Assembly: GCF_017792385.1 (NCBI RefSeq)
Contig: NZ_CP051230.1
Span: 3,765,004 to 3,829,003, forward strand
Direction: 5' to 3'
DNA length: 64,000 nucleotides
Source of the DNA: Hyphomonas sp.
GTDB taxonomy: Bacteria > Pseudomonadota > Alphaproteobacteria > Caulobacterales > Hyphomonadaceae
The position numbers and the translations under genes were made by a program. The notes under the pieces are model-generated. The model did not search any database. It was not told where the DNA came from and worked only from the letters and a program-made list of their open reading frames with translations. Of the stretch, positions 1-8,842 are shown piece by piece; positions within the stretch are counted from its first letter, which is position 1; each line of letters starts with the position of its first letter.

Positions 1-29
1 CCATCTCGGACCTGCGCATTCGCTACTGA
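1..29 (+). CDS. C-terminal tail of an unidentified protein (partial)
   Basis: The first 29 bases read in frame as the tail ISDLRIRY followed by TGA at 27-29. A hairpin with long perfect arms follows seven bases later, as expected after a gene end. Too little is visible to name the product; the reading frame itself is an inference from the stop codon and the adjacent hairpin. Confidence 0.35.
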
Positions 30-35
30 TTTCAG

Positions 36-67
36 GCTGGCAGCGGTGCCCCGGCATCGCTGCCAGC
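36..67 (+). terminator. Probable terminator hairpin
   Basis: A perfect 10-bp inverted repeat (GCTGGCAGCG / CGCTGCCAGC) encloses a 12-base loop and is followed by TACTTTCC. The stem is strong but the T-tract is weak, so termination may be imperfect. It lies just after the stop of the partial gene at the window edge. Confidence 0.45.
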
Positions 68-261
68 TACTTTCCTGAATATTTTCGCGATTTCCGGGAA
101 CCTTATCAGGTCTTCAGGCATAGGTGTTTCAATACGCCCTGAAAGCGGCCGTTCCGGCCAGAACCCTGATCTGAGTTGTGGACAAGTCGCATCATTCCGA
201 CATAGTTGACGGTGAAATCAGCGCAAACGGCGCTGCACACACTTTTGTCGGGAGCCCCGTC

Positions 262-2118
262 ATGAAACGGGATGAAACGTCCAGCGCTCCCTCGCCGGTG
301 GCCCACGCCCCTGCGCTCTCGGCGGCGGAAAGCTCATGGCTGAGCGCCATCATCACATCCTCAACGGATGCCATCATCTCCAAGACCCTCGACGGCATCA
401 TCGCCAGCTGGAATCCGGCGGCCGAGCGTGTCTTCGGCTACACCCCCCAGGAAATGATCGGCAAGTCCATTCGGCTCCTGATCCCGGCGGACCGCCAGCA
501 GGAAGAGGATGAAATCCTCGCCACCATTCAGGCCGGCAAGACCATTTCCAACTTCGAAACGGTCCGCCTGCGCAAGGACGGGTCTGAACTGCACATCATG
601 GTCACCGTCTCCCCGATCCACGACGCCGATGGCCGGATTGTCGGCGCGTCCAAGATCGTGAGGGACATCTCGCGCGAACACGAGAACCAGGAACGCCTCC
701 GCCAGAGCGAGGCTCAGTTCAAGGCCCTTGCCGACAACATCCCCCAGCTCGCCTGGATGTCGGATCCGGAAGGGCACATCTTCTGGTACAACAAGCGCTG
801 GTATGAATACACAGGCGCCGACGAAGCCTCGACGCTCGGACATGGCTGGCGCTCGGTGCACCATCCGGAACATGAAGAACGCGCCACGCAGCACTTTCTG
901 AAATCCCTGAAGGCCGGCGAAGTCTGGGAAGACACGTTCCCGCTGCGCGGCAGGAATGGCAAGTTCCGCTGGTTCCTGTCCCGCGCCCATCCGATCCGCG
1001 GGCAGGATGGCAACATCCAGATGTGGTTCGGCACCAATACCGACATCACGGACCAGAAACAACGCGAGGAGCGGATCCAGCTTCTGATGGGCGAGGTCAA
1101 TCACCGCGCCAAGAACATGCTGACCCTCGTACAGGCCATCGCCCGCCAGACCATGGCGAGCGGCGAGAATTTCATGGGCCGGTTCACCGAACGCATGCGG
1201 TCCCTCGCCTCCAGCCAGGACCTCCTGGTCAGCTCCGGATGGCGCGGCGCCCGCGTCGAAGACATCATGAAGTCCCAGCTCTCCCATCTGGATGACTTCA
1301 TCGGCACGCGGATTGTCCTGGAGGGCCCGCATGTCCGCCTGAATTCCGCCGCCGCGCAATCGCTCGGCATGGCCCTGCACGAGCTGGCCACCAATGCCGG
1401 CAAGTACGGGGCCCTGTCGAATGATACCGGCAAGGTGGATATCCGCTGGAATGTCCGTCAGGACGAAGGCGTGAACCGGTTCGAAATCTGCTGGACCGAA
1501 AGCGGCGGCCCGCCCGTTACCGTTCCGGACCGGCGCGGCTTCGGCTCCACCGTTATCGAGCGCATGACCCGCATCGCATTCGGCTACCCCGTGAAACTGG
1601 ACTTCGCACCGGAAGGCCTGCACTGGCATCTGATCAGCGTCGATGACCGCGTCTTCGAATCCGATTTCGTGGCCGAGGAAGCCAGTAGTTCACCGGCAGA
1701 CCTGTCTGCGCCCGCCCGGCCGAGCGCCCCGGCACCGGCGCCGGCGTCCGGGCAGCGCCGGGTGCTTGTGGTCGAAGACGAAGCCATCATCGCCATCGAC
1801 ATGGCCGCCGCCCTCGAAGATGCCGGCTTCAGCGTCATCGGCCCGGTGGGCTCAGTGTTCGAGGCCATGCAGCTGCTCGACGAGAAACCCTGCGATTGCG
1901 CGGTGCTGGACATCAATCTGGCCGGCGAAACCTCGGCTCCGGTGGCCAGCCGCCTGCTTGCAGACGGCATTCCCTTCGTCACGGTTTCGGGCAACACTCC
2001 GGAATCCACCGGCGACGAATTCAGCCAGAGCCCGTTCCTGTCCAAGCCGATCATCACCAGCAAGCTTCTGGCAAAGCTTGACCAGCTCGTGCCGGCGCCT
2101 GCGGCATCGGTCAGCTGA
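262..2118 (+). CDS. Hybrid HWE-family histidine kinase with PAS sensors and receiver domain
   Basis: Cytoplasmic sensor kinase of about 618 residues. Two PAS domains come first (roughly residues 20-140 and 150-265; the second has the PAS_3-like NIPQLAWMSDPEG). A HWE-type phosphoacceptor box follows (EVNHRAKNML, likely His281), then an ATP-binding domain with ELATNAGKYGAL and the WTESGG motif carrying the W-x-E that names the family. A proline-rich linker leads to a C-terminal receiver domain (VLVVEDEAII; likely phospho-Asp550 in LDINL). No transmembrane segment is visible, so the signal is probably intracellular (redox, light or small ligand). The ATG at 262 is preferred because GGGAG sits 7 bases upstream; a GTG at 178 is in frame. 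It converges on, and overlaps by 8 bases, a second HWE kinase. Confidence 0.85.
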   Translation: MKRDETSSAPSPVAHAPALSAAESSWLSAIITSSTDAIISKTLDGIIASWNPAAERVFGYTPQEMIGKSIRLLIPADRQQEEDEILATIQAGKTISNFETVRLRKDGSELHIMVTVSPIHDADGRIVGASKIVRDISREHENQERLRQSEAQFKALADNIPQLAWMSDPEGHIFWYNKRWYEYTGADEASTLGHGWRSVHHPEHEERATQHFLKSLKAGEVWEDTFPLRGRNGKFRWFLSRAHPIRGQDGNIQMWFGTNTDITDQKQREERIQLLMGEVNHRAKNMLTLVQAIARQTMASGENFMGRFTERMRSLASSQDLLVSSGWRGARVEDIMKSQLSHLDDFIGTRIVLEGPHVRLNSAAAQSLGMALHELATNAGKYGALSNDTGKVDIRWNVRQDEGVNRFEICWTESGGPPVTVPDRRGFGSTVIERMTRIAFGYPVKLDFAPEGLHWHLISVDDRVFESDFVAEEASSSPADLSAPARPSAPAPAPASGQRRVLVVEDEAIIAIDMAAALEDAGFSVIGPVGSVFEAMQLLDEKPCDCAVLDINLAGETSAPVASRLLADGIPFVTVSGNTPESTGDEFSQSPFLSKPIITSKLLAKLDQLVPAPAASVS

Positions 2119-3118
2119 CCGGCGGATCGATCGGGGATTTCAGCAGCGGGACCCGGATGGTGACCTGTACCCCGTCCGGCCCGAACTCGCGCTTCATCGT
2201 CAGTTTTGGGAACATGTCGAACAGCATCGTGCCGAACCCCTTGCGTTCAGGCTCAGGCACTACACCCACTCCACTCTCGGTCCAGACCGCCGTCAACACC
2301 TGATCCGAGACCTCCCATTTCACCGTCACATGCCCGTTCGGATACCGGAACGCACCATATTTGCGGGCGTTCGCTGCCAGTTCGTGAATGATCATCGCCG
2401 CGTCCTTGCTGGCTTTCACTGTCAGGATCACGCTCCTGCCTTCCAGCGTGTAGCGATGCCGGCTCCGGCGGGTGACGGCGTCCAGCTCATCCTGCATCAC
2501 CTGTCGCAGGTCCAGGCCGCGCCAGTCATTCTCGGTCAGCTTCGTATAGACCCGGCTCATGGAAGCCAGCCGGTCGTTGAAGTCGTGAATGAAGGTCTTC
2601 GTGTCCTCCGCCACCGCACCGGAAATGCGGGAGGTTGCCATGATCACCGCGAACATGTTGCGAATCCGGTGCGCCAGTTCGCTTTCCATGAATTCGTTCT
2701 GGCGCTTCAGTTCCATCTGCGCCGTAATATCTTCCGCCCGCTGGATCATGTGGGTGACCCTGCCGGTCTCGTCACACAGCGGGTCCTGAATGGTCTGCCA
2801 GACGCGGGTGGAGATGCTGCCGTCCGGCATTTTCAGCTCATAGGGCTGGGCGTCGAGACGAGTCTGCTCGCCGGCAAATACCCTGCGGAACTTGGCTTCC
2901 ACCGGATCCCTGCGTTCCGGCACATCCGGAAAGACATCGAAGATGAACTGGTGCTTCAGAGTCGCCCAGTCCGTATTGGTCGTTTCCATATAGGCATGGT
3001 TCGCATAGACAAAGCGCAGGTCCCGATCCAGCGCCATCAGCGGCAGGGACCATTGGTCTGCGACCTGCCGGAACCTCAGATCCGCCCGCGTTTCGGCTTT
3101 GGCTGACTCTTCATCCAT
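2111..3118 (-). CDS. PAS domain HWE-family histidine kinase
   Basis: Soluble sensor kinase of 335 residues. One PAS/PAC module occupies about residues 15-135, followed by the phosphoacceptor box ELAHRIRNMF (likely His150) and an ATPase domain with HELAANARKYGAF, the diagnostic WTESG and a GFGTMLFDMF segment. Unlike the neighbouring kinase it has no receiver domain, so it needs a separate response regulator that is not encoded nearby. It is convergent with the hybrid kinase and their 3' ends overlap by 8 bases. The presence of two HWE kinases together suggests a shared pathway such as the general stress response, but no PhyR, NepR or sigma EcfG gene is seen here. Confidence 0.82.
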   Translation of the reverse strand: MDEESAKAETRADLRFRQVADQWSLPLMALDRDLRFVYANHAYMETTNTDWATLKHQFIFDVFPDVPERRDPVEAKFRRVFAGEQTRLDAQPYELKMPDGSISTRVWQTIQDPLCDETGRVTHMIQRAEDITAQMELKRQNEFMESELAHRIRNMFAVIMATSRISGAVAEDTKTFIHDFNDRLASMSRVYTKLTENDWRGLDLRQVMQDELDAVTRRSRHRYTLEGRSVILTVKASKDAAMIIHELAANARKYGAFRYPNGHVTVKWEVSDQVLTAVWTESGVGVVPEPERKGFGTMLFDMFPKLTMKREFGPDGVQVTIRVPLLKSPIDPPVS

Positions 3119-3239
3119 GATGCGTCTGTCCTCGACTCAAGCTTCCAGGATCATTCCGGACAGACGTTAACCCCGTATGACCGGACCAGGCCGCAAAGCA
3201 GCTCTTGCCCTCCGGCGCGCGCGCCTTATGACTGGGGCA

Positions 3240-4655
3240 ATGCCGCAGGATTCCCCCACGCCAAACGATGCTGCCCTGTCCGTTTCGGAGCTGTCAGCCA
3301 GCCTGAAGCGAACCGTCGAGACAAATTACGATCATGTTGTGGTGAGAGGCGAGCTTGGCCGGGTGACCATTGCCCGGTCCGGCCACATGTATTGTGACCT
3401 CAAGGACGACAAGGCCGTGCTGAACACGGTGATGTGGAAAGGTCAGGTCAATCGCCTGCCGTTCAAGCCGGAGGAAGGGCTTGAAGTGATCGCCACCGGC
3501 CGCCTGTCCATCTATGAGGGCCGATCAAACTACCAGATGATTGCCGCCTCCATGCGCCCGGCCGGTGCCGGCGCTCTGATGGCGCTGCTGGAAGAGCGCA
3601 AGAAGAAGCTGGCGGCGGAAGGGCTGTTTGATCCTGTCCACAAGAAAAAGCTGCCCTACCTGCCCCGCACCATCGGCGTGGTCACCAGCCCCACCGGCGC
3701 CGTCATCCGTGACATCCTGCACCGTATCAGCGACCGGTTCCCGGTGCGCGTCATCGTCTGGCCGGCGCTGGTCCAGGGCGACAGCGCGGCAGGCCAGATC
3801 ACGGCAGGCATCGAAGGGTTCAACGCCATGACCGGCGCAGACCGCCCCGACGTGCTGATCGTCGCCCGCGGCGGTGGCTCGATTGAAGATCTCTGGCCCT
3901 TCAATGAGGAAAATGTCGTCCGCGCAGCCTTCAACAGCGAGATTCCGCTGATCTCTGCCGTGGGGCATGAAACCGACACGACCCTGATCGACTATGTGTC
4001 TGATGCCCGCGCGCCAACCCCGACCGGCGCGGCCGAAATCGCGGTGCCCGTTCGCTCCGAATTGCTGCTGATGACGGGAGAGCATGGCGAGCGCCTGAAA
4101 CGCGCCCTTGCCCGGCGCACCGGCCAGTCTCGTGACAAGCTGGCGGCGGCCCGCCTGCCCCGGCCGGAATCCCTGCTGCAGGCCAAACGCCAGCGGCTCG
4201 ACTATGCCAGCGCCAGCCTGCCCAAGGCCGCGCTCGCGCTCGTTCAGAAGGCCCGCCTGCGCGTCTCCCGGTTGGCCATCAGTCCGGCCAGCCTCAACGC
4301 CGAGATACGGGCCTCGAAACAGCGCCTGCGTGACACTGCCGTCCGCGCGCGTCCGGCCCTCACCCGCCTGATCGAGGCGCGCCGGAATACGCTTGCCGCG
4401 CAAGGCAAGCTGCTGGAGACGCTGTCCTACCAGTCCACGCTGAAGCGGGGCTACGCCATCGTGCGGGATCCGGCAGGCAATCTCATTCGCTCTGCCAGTA
4501 CGGCTGCAGGCGCCCCCAGCTTCAAGGTCAGCTTTGGCGATGGCGATGTCATGGCCCGTCCGGACGGAGAGGCGCCGCCTCCCCCGCCTGCGCCTGCAGC
4601 ACCCAAAGCAGCAAAACCGGCCAAGCCGAAAACGGACCAGGGCTCCCTGTTCTAG
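3240..4655 (+). CDS. xseA: Exodeoxyribonuclease VII large subunit
   Basis: Large subunit of exonuclease VII, which degrades single-stranded DNA in both directions with XseB. It has an N-terminal OB-fold (VVVRGELGRVTIARSGHMY), a catalytic domain with ARGGGSIEDLWPFNEE and SAVGHETD, a long helical region, and a Pro/Ala/Lys-rich tail typical of alphaproteobacteria. Length is about 471 residues from the ATG at 3240; in-frame ATGs at 3177 and 3228 would add 21 or 4 residues, and homologs start close to the VSEL motif, so I took the shorter form. The small subunit xseB is about 39 kb away, next to ispA. The stop codon lies within a CTCCCT/AGGGAG hairpin (4643-4659). Confidence 0.92.
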   Translation: MPQDSPTPNDAALSVSELSASLKRTVETNYDHVVVRGELGRVTIARSGHMYCDLKDDKAVLNTVMWKGQVNRLPFKPEEGLEVIATGRLSIYEGRSNYQMIAASMRPAGAGALMALLEERKKKLAAEGLFDPVHKKKLPYLPRTIGVVTSPTGAVIRDILHRISDRFPVRVIVWPALVQGDSAAGQITAGIEGFNAMTGADRPDVLIVARGGGSIEDLWPFNEENVVRAAFNSEIPLISAVGHETDTTLIDYVSDARAPTPTGAAEIAVPVRSELLLMTGEHGERLKRALARRTGQSRDKLAAARLPRPESLLQAKRQRLDYASASLPKAALALVQKARLRVSRLAISPASLNAEIRASKQRLRDTAVRARPALTRLIEARRNTLAAQGKLLETLSYQSTLKRGYAIVRDPAGNLIRSASTAAGAPSFKVSFGDGDVMARPDGEAPPPPPAPAAPKAAKPAKPKTDQGSLF

Positions 4656-4998
4656 GGAGAATCAGGAAATCGGCACCCCTGACCTCCCCCTACGGAAGGT
4701 TCATCCCATCGTTCTTCGCAATGTGCACGCTATTTGATCAACGCTGCACATACGGAAAAAATACAAGACTTTCGACATTCGGTCGAATGTCTGATTTCCT
4801 TCATCCGTATACACTCACCCCGTACGAAAAAGAGCATCTTCAACAAGGTTTTGTGATGTTTTCGACGAAAGCCCATCACATTGGGAAATCTGAAATGTTC
4901 TCGAATTTCTTGTTGTAAAACTTTGATTTGAGCCACTCTGAACCGCTGAGTAGGCAGCGCCCGACTGCGCACAGTGCGCCTAGTTAACGGGTCAAATC
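4656..4998 (+). promoter_or_regulatory. Regulatory region upstream of the TonB-dependent receptor
   Basis: This 343-base gap has no credible gene and is visibly poorer in G+C than its surroundings. It holds a perfect inverted repeat (4774-4791) and an outer pair of ATACGGA (4750-4756) and TCCGTAT (4804-4810) arms. A further TACGGAA at 4691 and CGTACG at 4821-4826 add to the density. I see no clear Fur or Pho box. The T/A-rich stretch from about 4900 to 4935 could carry the core promoter, but no convincing -35/-10 pair can be fixed by eye. Confidence 0.55.
4774..4791. promoter_or_regulatory. Perfect inverted repeat, candidate operator
   Basis: GACATTCG-GT-CGAATGTC, two 8-base arms around a 2-base centre, typical size for a dimeric helix-turn-helix regulator. 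It lies about 208 bases upstream of the receptor start. Cognate regulator unknown. Confidence 0.5.
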
Positions 4999-7434
4999 AT
5001 GAAACATTCCTATCTCACCGCAACGGCAATTGCAGCGCTTGGGCTCTTTGGACAATTGTCCGCTCACGCACAGGAAGCGGGGGCCGAGAAGGCACGCCAT
5101 CTGGACGTCGTCACCGTGACGACGCAGAAGCAGCAGCAGGCGCTCATCGACGTTCCGATCAACGTGTCTGTGGCCGACCAGGCCCTGATCGACCTGCTCG
5201 CGGCCGATGATTTCGAGGACCTCGGCAATTTCGTGCCAGGCCTTCAGGTTCAGGCCCAGAGCCTCAATGCGCCCAGCTATTCCCTGCGCGGCGTCGTCTC
5301 CGATGGCGGCACGCCCCGCGTCGCCATGTTCCAGAACGGTGTCGCCATCGGCAACGTCTCCTTCGCCACCAATCTCGCCATCTACGACATGGAGCGCGTC
5401 GAAATCGTCAAAGGCCCGCAGGCCACCCTGTTCGGTCAGGGCGCACTGGTTGGCGGCGTGAACTTCATCCAGAACCGCGCCTCCCTGTCCGGCAATTCCG
5501 GCGCAGCCTCCATCGAAGGCGGCGACTACAGCTTCGTCCGCGCGGAAAGCCACTACAACTATGTCATCAATGACACGCTCGCCCTGCGCGTGGCCGGCCA
5601 GTTGAAGAACATGGACGGCTATGTGCCGAATACGGCCAACTCGCCGGACCTGATGGGACAGGACACGCTTGCCCTGCGCACCGCCCTGCACTGGGAGCCG
5701 AGCCCCCAGCTGCGCGCCGACCTGTTCATCAACTATCAGGACGACGACTCCACCGGCACCCAGTTCACTTCCGGCTATTTCGAAGTGAACGGCAAGGTCG
5801 ATCCGTATGGTGCCACCGCCATGAACGTGAATGACGATCAGGTCCGCGGCAAGCTCGGCAATGACCGTGAACTGTTCTATGTCACCGCCAATGTGGAGTA
5901 TGACCTGAACGATGACTGGTCGCTGACTTCCCTGACCGACTATCGCAACCTGTTCTCGAACGAGGCATGGGATTCTGATGGCGCCGCCTTCAACCTGCTG
6001 CAATTCTACCAGGGACGTCAGGCCAATACGTTCAGCCAGGAATTGCGCCTGAACTATGATGCCGGCGGCAAGCTGTCTGCCTTCTTCGGCGGCAATTATT
6101 TCACCGTCAACGGCAAGGACGAACTGCGCTTCTCCACCGATGAGGCCTATGCCCAGTCCCTGTTCGCGCCCAACCTTGCAGGCGCCGCCGGACTGACAGT
6201 CGGACAGGTCCAGGGCGCACTCACCCTGGCAGGCGTTCCGGGCGGTGCAAACTTCGGCAGCTTCGACGATCCGCTCCAGTATTCCGCCCTTGCCGCCCTG
6301 CTGCAGGGCGCTCTCGTACCGCTCTATGACGAGCATCTGGAACAGCAGATATCGACCAATGATCGCGATACATATGACCTGTTCGGCGACGTGACCTACC
6401 AACTGACCGACCGAATCGAACTGACCGGCGGTCTGCGCTATACAAAGGAAGACCTTGCGGCCAGCTCGGTCGGCTATGTGCTGAAGTCCAATCCGTATCT
6501 CGGCGGCCTGAACGGCGTCACCCTGGCGCCAACCCTGCTGCTCAGCTCTGAAACGCTGAACAACAAGGCCTCCGCATCGGAAGAAACCGACGGGGCCTTC
6601 ACCTGGCGACTGAATGCCGCCTATCGCGTGTCCGACAATGTGAACACCTGGGTCGCCTATGGCCGGGGCCGCCGTCCCGAAGTGCTGTCGGCCTCCGGTG
6701 CGACCTACAATGTCATCGACGCCGAAACACTGGACAATGTGGAAGCGGGGGTCTTTGCCCGACTCTGGGAAGACCGTGTCCAGATGACCAGCTCGATCTA
6801 CTATGGCGAATACAAGGACTTCCAGACCACGCGTTTCGACCCGATCAATGGTGTGTTCATCACGGAGAATTCCGGCAACGCCACCCAGTACGGCTTCGAA
6901 TTCGACGGCCAGGCCCTCATCACCGACAATGTCCGCCTGCTCGGCACCTATGCCTACACGCATTCGGAATATGACGATGAAGACGACAATGGAAACCCGC
7001 TCCAATTTGCCGGCAACAGCTTCCGGATCAGCCCGGAGCACAGCTTTTCGCTGGCGGCTGACATCACGATCCCGGCTGGCGAACGTGGCGACTTTTCGAT
7101 CGTGCCGAGCTATGTGTGGAAGGATCATCACTATTTCGAAGACGACAATGGCTACAATTATGCCGCTGACGGAAATGGTGGGTTTGTCCGGGTCCGTGAG
7201 GCCTATCCGGACGGCACCTTTGTCGAGGAAGAGCAGGACGCCTATGGCATCGCCAATCTCCGCATCGGATTCGACAGCGCAGACGATCAGTGGGGGGTCT
7301 ATTTCCTGGGTGAGAACCTCTTCGATGAGGAATATCTGATCGATGTGGGCAACACTGGCGGTGCTTTTGGCCTGCACACCATCATTCGCGGCAAGCCGCA
7401 AATGCTGAAAGCCGGTGCCTACATCAAGTTCTAG
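4999..7434 (+). CDS. TonB-dependent outer membrane receptor
   Basis: Outer membrane active transporter of 811 residues, driven by TonB-ExbBD. It has a cleavable signal peptide (residues 1-25, ending AHAQ), a TonB-box-like DVVTVTTQ near residue 37, a plug domain with SYSLRGVVSDGG and VEIVKGPQATLFGQGALVGGVNF, and a 22-strand-type barrel ending in the aromatic-terminated AYIKF. The substrate cannot be read directly. Downstream is a glycerophosphodiesterase lipoprotein, suggesting uptake of a phosphodiester, phospholipid head group or similar compound. The upstream inverted repeats suggest specific regulation. Confidence 0.92.
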   Translation: MKHSYLTATAIAALGLFGQLSAHAQEAGAEKARHLDVVTVTTQKQQQALIDVPINVSVADQALIDLLAADDFEDLGNFVPGLQVQAQSLNAPSYSLRGVVSDGGTPRVAMFQNGVAIGNVSFATNLAIYDMERVEIVKGPQATLFGQGALVGGVNFIQNRASLSGNSGAASIEGGDYSFVRAESHYNYVINDTLALRVAGQLKNMDGYVPNTANSPDLMGQDTLALRTALHWEPSPQLRADLFINYQDDDSTGTQFTSGYFEVNGKVDPYGATAMNVNDDQVRGKLGNDRELFYVTANVEYDLNDDWSLTSLTDYRNLFSNEAWDSDGAAFNLLQFYQGRQANTFSQELRLNYDAGGKLSAFFGGNYFTVNGKDELRFSTDEAYAQSLFAPNLAGAAGLTVGQVQGALTLAGVPGGANFGSFDDPLQYSALAALLQGALVPLYDEHLEQQISTNDRDTYDLFGDVTYQLTDRIELTGGLRYTKEDLAASSVGYVLKSNPYLGGLNGVTLAPTLLLSSETLNNKASASEETDGAFTWRLNAAYRVSDNVNTWVAYGRGRRPEVLSASGATYNVIDAETLDNVEAGVFARLWEDRVQMTSSIYYGEYKDFQTTRFDPINGVFITENSGNATQYGFEFDGQALITDNVRLLGTYAYTHSEYDDEDDNGNPLQFAGNSFRISPEHSFSLAADITIPAGERGDFSIVPSYVWKDHHYFEDDNGYNYAADGNGGFVRVREAYPDGTFVEEEQDAYGIANLRIGFDSADDQWGVYFLGENLFDEEYLIDVGNTGGAFGLHTIIRGKPQMLKAGAYIKF

Positions 7435-7447
7435 GCTGATGTCCTAT

Positions 7448-7477
7448 CGGGGCGGGTCTGAGCTCGCCCCGTCATTT
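7448..7477 (+). terminator. Possible terminator or attenuator between receptor and phosphodiesterase genes
   Basis: A perfect 7-bp stem (CGGGGCG / CGCCCCG) with a 10-base loop is followed by TCATTT. It sits 13 bases after the receptor stop and 20 bases before the next start. The T-tract is short, so partial termination that lowers expression of the second gene is plausible. Confidence 0.5.
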
Positions 7478-7496
7478 CCAGACAGGATCCTGATCC

Positions 7497-8549
7497 ATGA
7501 AGAAATATCTCATCCTCGGCGGCGTGTTGCTGGCGGCCTGCAATCCCGCAGCCGAAACGGTCGCACCCGCGGCGCCCGCAGCTGAAGCGCCAGCAGAGAC
7601 AGCCCCGGCCGATGCAAGCGACACCGAAGCCGCATTCAAGACGCTGACCGGCGCCCCGCCCATCATCATCGCCCATCGCGGTGCCAGCGGGCTCTATCCC
7701 GAACACACGCTGAAAGCCTATCAGGTCGCCATCGACCAGGGCGCCGATTTCATCGAGCCCGATCTGGTGATGACAAGGGATGGTGTGCTGATCGCCAATC
7801 ATGACGGCTATCTCTCCGATACAACCGACATTGCCGATCACGAAGAATTCGCAGACCGCAAGAGCGTCCGCCAGACACCCCTTGGCGACAAGGAAGACTG
7901 GTGGTCTGACGATTTTACGCTCGCCGAATTGAAGACGCTGAACGCCATTCAGCGCGTAGAGGGCCGTCCGCAGGACTTTAATGACCAGTTCCGGATCGCG
8001 ACCTTTGACGAGATCATTGACCTCGTCGAGGAGAATGCGGCGCAAGGCCGGAAGGTCGGCCTCCATATCGAAGCCAAATGGCCATCCAATTTCTCGGCGG
8101 CCGGTCTCGACATGGTGGACCCCATCCTGAACACGATTGAAGAGCGCGGTCTCGTCGAAGCCGGGTTCCCGATCTTCATCCAGTGTTTCGAACCGGACTT
8201 CCTCGCCAAGGTCGCCGCCAAAAGCGATCTGCCCCTCGTGCAGAACCTCGTTGGTCCGCCCTATGCTGCCCTGCTCGGCCTGGACATGAAGCTGGAGGAT
8301 ATTCCGACACCAGGCGTCGGTGCCCACAAGGCGATGATCCTGACGCCGGAAGGCGGGACGACAGACTTCGTGGAGCGCGCCCACGCCCTCGGAAAACTTG
8401 TACACGTCTACACCGTGCGCGATGACGACCCGGCCGAAGGGTTTGAAACGGCTGAGCAGGAGCTGACCGTCCTGATCGAAGCCGGCGTCGACGGCATCTG
8501 GACCGACTATCCCGAGACTGCCGTGACCGTCCGACAGAAAATCGACTAA
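7497..8549 (+). CDS. Periplasmic glycerophosphodiester phosphodiesterase, lipoprotein
   Basis: Hydrolyses glycerophosphodiesters to glycerol-3-phosphate and an alcohol. The protein is 350 residues with a lipobox (LLAAC, Cys15) and an Ala/Pro-rich tether. A GDPD TIM barrel follows: AHRGAS with His60, the metal ligands EPD (Glu87, Asp89) and NHD with His102. The family position is GlpQ-like, consistent with an export signal and Ca2+ dependence. AGGA lies 9 bases before the ATG. It follows the TonB receptor by 62 bases across a hairpin, so the pair probably forms an uptake-and-processing unit. A strong terminator ends the unit. Confidence 0.9.
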   Translation: MKKYLILGGVLLAACNPAAETVAPAAPAAEAPAETAPADASDTEAAFKTLTGAPPIIIAHRGASGLYPEHTLKAYQVAIDQGADFIEPDLVMTRDGVLIANHDGYLSDTTDIADHEEFADRKSVRQTPLGDKEDWWSDDFTLAELKTLNAIQRVEGRPQDFNDQFRIATFDEIIDLVEENAAQGRKVGLHIEAKWPSNFSAAGLDMVDPILNTIEERGLVEAGFPIFIQCFEPDFLAKVAAKSDLPLVQNLVGPPYAALLGLDMKLEDIPTPGVGAHKAMILTPEGGTTDFVERAHALGKLVHVYTVRDDDPAEGFETAEQELTVLIEAGVDGIWTDYPETAVTVRQKID

Positions 8550-8571
8550 CACGACAGCGCTTCAAAAAGCG

Positions 8572-8607
8572 AAAGGCCGGCCTCCAGAAAGGAGCGCCGG
8601 CCTTTTT
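8572..8607 (+). terminator. Rho-independent terminator
   Basis: AAAGGCCGGC and GCCGGCCTTT form a 10-bp stem with a 14-base loop followed by five T residues. It closes the receptor-phosphodiesterase unit and may also serve the convergent small gene downstream. Confidence 0.87.
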
Positions 8608-8635
8608 CCTGTGCATCTGTCGAGGCGGAGACAGC

Positions 8636-8842
8636 CTAGCTGATGTCTTCCGACAGAACCGTCATCTGGAACTGGTAGGATGTCTCGCCCTCGTCCACAT
8701 CCTTGTAGACCACGGCCAGGAATTCCGCGCCGAGATAGCACTCGACGGAATCATCGGTTTTGTCGCGCGCAACCAGGCGCAGGCCCGGGTGCAGTTTTTC
8801 CTTGAGATAGGCTTCAAGGCGCAGCGTTTCTTCGCGCTCCAT
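8636..8842 (-). CDS. DUF3126 family small protein
   Basis: A 68-residue soluble protein beginning MEREETLRLE and containing LKEKLHPGLRLVARDKTDDSVECYL-type residues; this matches the alphaproteobacterial DUF3126 family of unknown function. The ATG at 8842 is supported by AGGAG about 6 bases upstream; the longer open frame to 8941 is Arg-rich and looks non-coding. It is convergent with the phosphodiesterase gene. Confidence 0.8.
   Translation of the reverse strand: MEREETLRLEAYLKEKLHPGLRLVARDKTDDSVECYLGAEFLAVVYKDVDEGETSYQFQMTVLSEDIS

Noticed and set aside
361..1629. 422-residue open frame antisense to the hybrid kinase
   Set aside because: Shadow of the kinase domain; lacks conserved features.
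4643..4659. CTCCCT/AGGGAG hairpin at the xseA stop as a terminator
   Set aside because: Only a 6-bp stem and no following T-tract; noted in the xseA entry but not called as a terminator.
4721..4972. Small open frames in the region before the TonB receptor
   Set aside because: AT-rich regulatory DNA with inverted repeats; frames on both strands look random.
4984..7401. 805-residue open frame antisense to the TonB receptor
   Set aside because: Shadow frame in GC-rich DNA. It covers almost exactly the receptor gene, has no recognisable domain or start signal, and the receptor frame is clearly real.
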